From NCBI GenBank assembly GCA_034716535.1, contig JAYEJW010000528.1, positions 1-7,272 on the forward strand: a DNA stretch of 7,272 bases, given 5' to 3'. Position 1 is the stretch's first letter. Every line of letters starts with the position of its first letter. This DNA is from JAYEJW01 sp034716535. GTDB taxonomy: Bacteria; Pseudomonadota; Gammaproteobacteria; Chromatiales; Chromatiaceae. Under the pieces are notes generated by a model. That model worked only from the letters and a program-made list of their open reading frames with translations. It was not told where the DNA came from and did not search any database. Below are positions 6,996 through 7,272 of the stretch, piece by piece. The translations under genes were made by a program, and so were the position numbers.

Positions 6996-7272
6996 TCATA
7001 AACGATGCACCTTCACCAGATCCGGCATCTCGCCCGCCACCTGCAACAAGAGGCGGCTTACCCAATGGCGCTCGTCTGTCAGTTCGATCACAAGGGTGTC
7101 CAAGGCCCTGCTGATCGCTATCATAATCCACCGTGCCAAGAACAGGCGGCGGGCCTGGTGCGGGGCTGAAGGCTGGCTAGTTGTCGCGCTGAAGTTCGAT
7201 CTGTTCTGTGACCAAAAGGCTGCGACTTGGAGCACGACTCCTGACGGTTCCCTGAGTGACCCGCACCAGGCC
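6996..7272 (-). CDS. C-terminal fragment of the upstream operon gene, possibly a UvrD-like SF1 helicase
   Basis: The frame is open from the window edge to a TGA at 6998-6996, giving 91 visible residues; the true start lies outside the window. The best clue is RWIMIAISRALDTLVIEL, about 35 residues from the end. It resembles the motif VI region of UvrD/Rep-type superfamily 1 helicases, where a 'VA.SRA...LVI' pattern carries the arginine finger. A short helical tail follows (HWVSRLLLQVAGEMPDLVK). The first 45 or so visible residues are less convincing. They use more mixed codons, and another frame also reads open there (7272 to about 7177), so a sequencing frameshift or a different family is possible. 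The stop is 22 bases before the chosen start of the next gene, so it belongs to the same operon. It does not resemble the end of a C5-cytosine methyltransferase. The existence of this coding end is fairly sure; the helicase call is tentative. Confidence 0.6.
   Translation of the reverse strand, partial: AWCGSLREPSGVVLQVAAFWSQNRSNFSATTSQPSAPHQARRLFLARWIMIAISRALDTLVIELTDERHWVSRLLLQVAGEMPDLVKVHRL

Noticed and set aside
1..7272. Assignment to DISARM (drmA followed by drmB/drmC)
   Set aside because: The helicase motifs would allow a DrmA-like protein, but the two upstream proteins do not look like DrmD, DrmE or a DISARM methylase, and anything downstream is outside the window. It remains an alternative only.
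6996..7272. Upstream fragment as the end of a DruM-type cytosine methyltransferase
   Set aside because: The visible C-terminus lacks the GNAV/QIGNA-type pattern expected near the end of C5-methyltransferases. The SRALDTLVI segment fits an SF1 helicase better.

Overview
The window lies inside one minus-strand operon of a GC-rich bacterium. GC is roughly 60-65% by eye, and G/C is strongly preferred at third codon positions. I cannot name the genus; a GC-rich proteobacterium is only a guess. Almost every base is coding. The genes run right to left, overlap or nearly touch, and each complete start sits behind a strong purine-rich ribosome binding site. I see no tRNA, rRNA, CRISPR array, insertion sequence, promoter or terminator. 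The operon enters from the right edge and leaves at the left edge.

Transcription order, right to left: (1) 7272-6996, the last 91 codons of a gene whose end resembles the motif VI region of a UvrD-like superfamily 1 helicase; (2) 6973-5240, a 577-residue protein I cannot assign to a named family, with a conserved-looking aromatic-rich N-terminal block and a probable beta-sandwich C-terminus; (3) 5243-3903, a 446-residue protein with a probable winged-helix segment in the middle and a compact C-terminal block; (4) 3915-1, the first 1305 codons of a very large superfamily 2 DEAD/DEAH helicase. All the main helicase motifs are visible in (4), along with several cysteine clusters that probably bind zinc. 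It runs off the window just after motif VI.

The large helicase belongs to the MrfA/DrmA/DruE group of SF2 helicases, which usually carry a DUF1998-type domain. Such a helicase at the end of a tight operon, behind two proteins of unknown function, is the layout of anti-phage islands of the Druantia (DruE) or DISARM (DrmA) kind. From memory, the gene order unknown-unknown-giant helicase is closest to Druantia type II (druM-druF-druG-druE). However, the upstream fragment does not look like the end of a cytosine methyltransferase. The best reading is a multi-gene nucleic-acid-processing defence system related to Druantia, either a divergent member or a variant with a second helicase. This is inference from motifs and order; no database search was possible.
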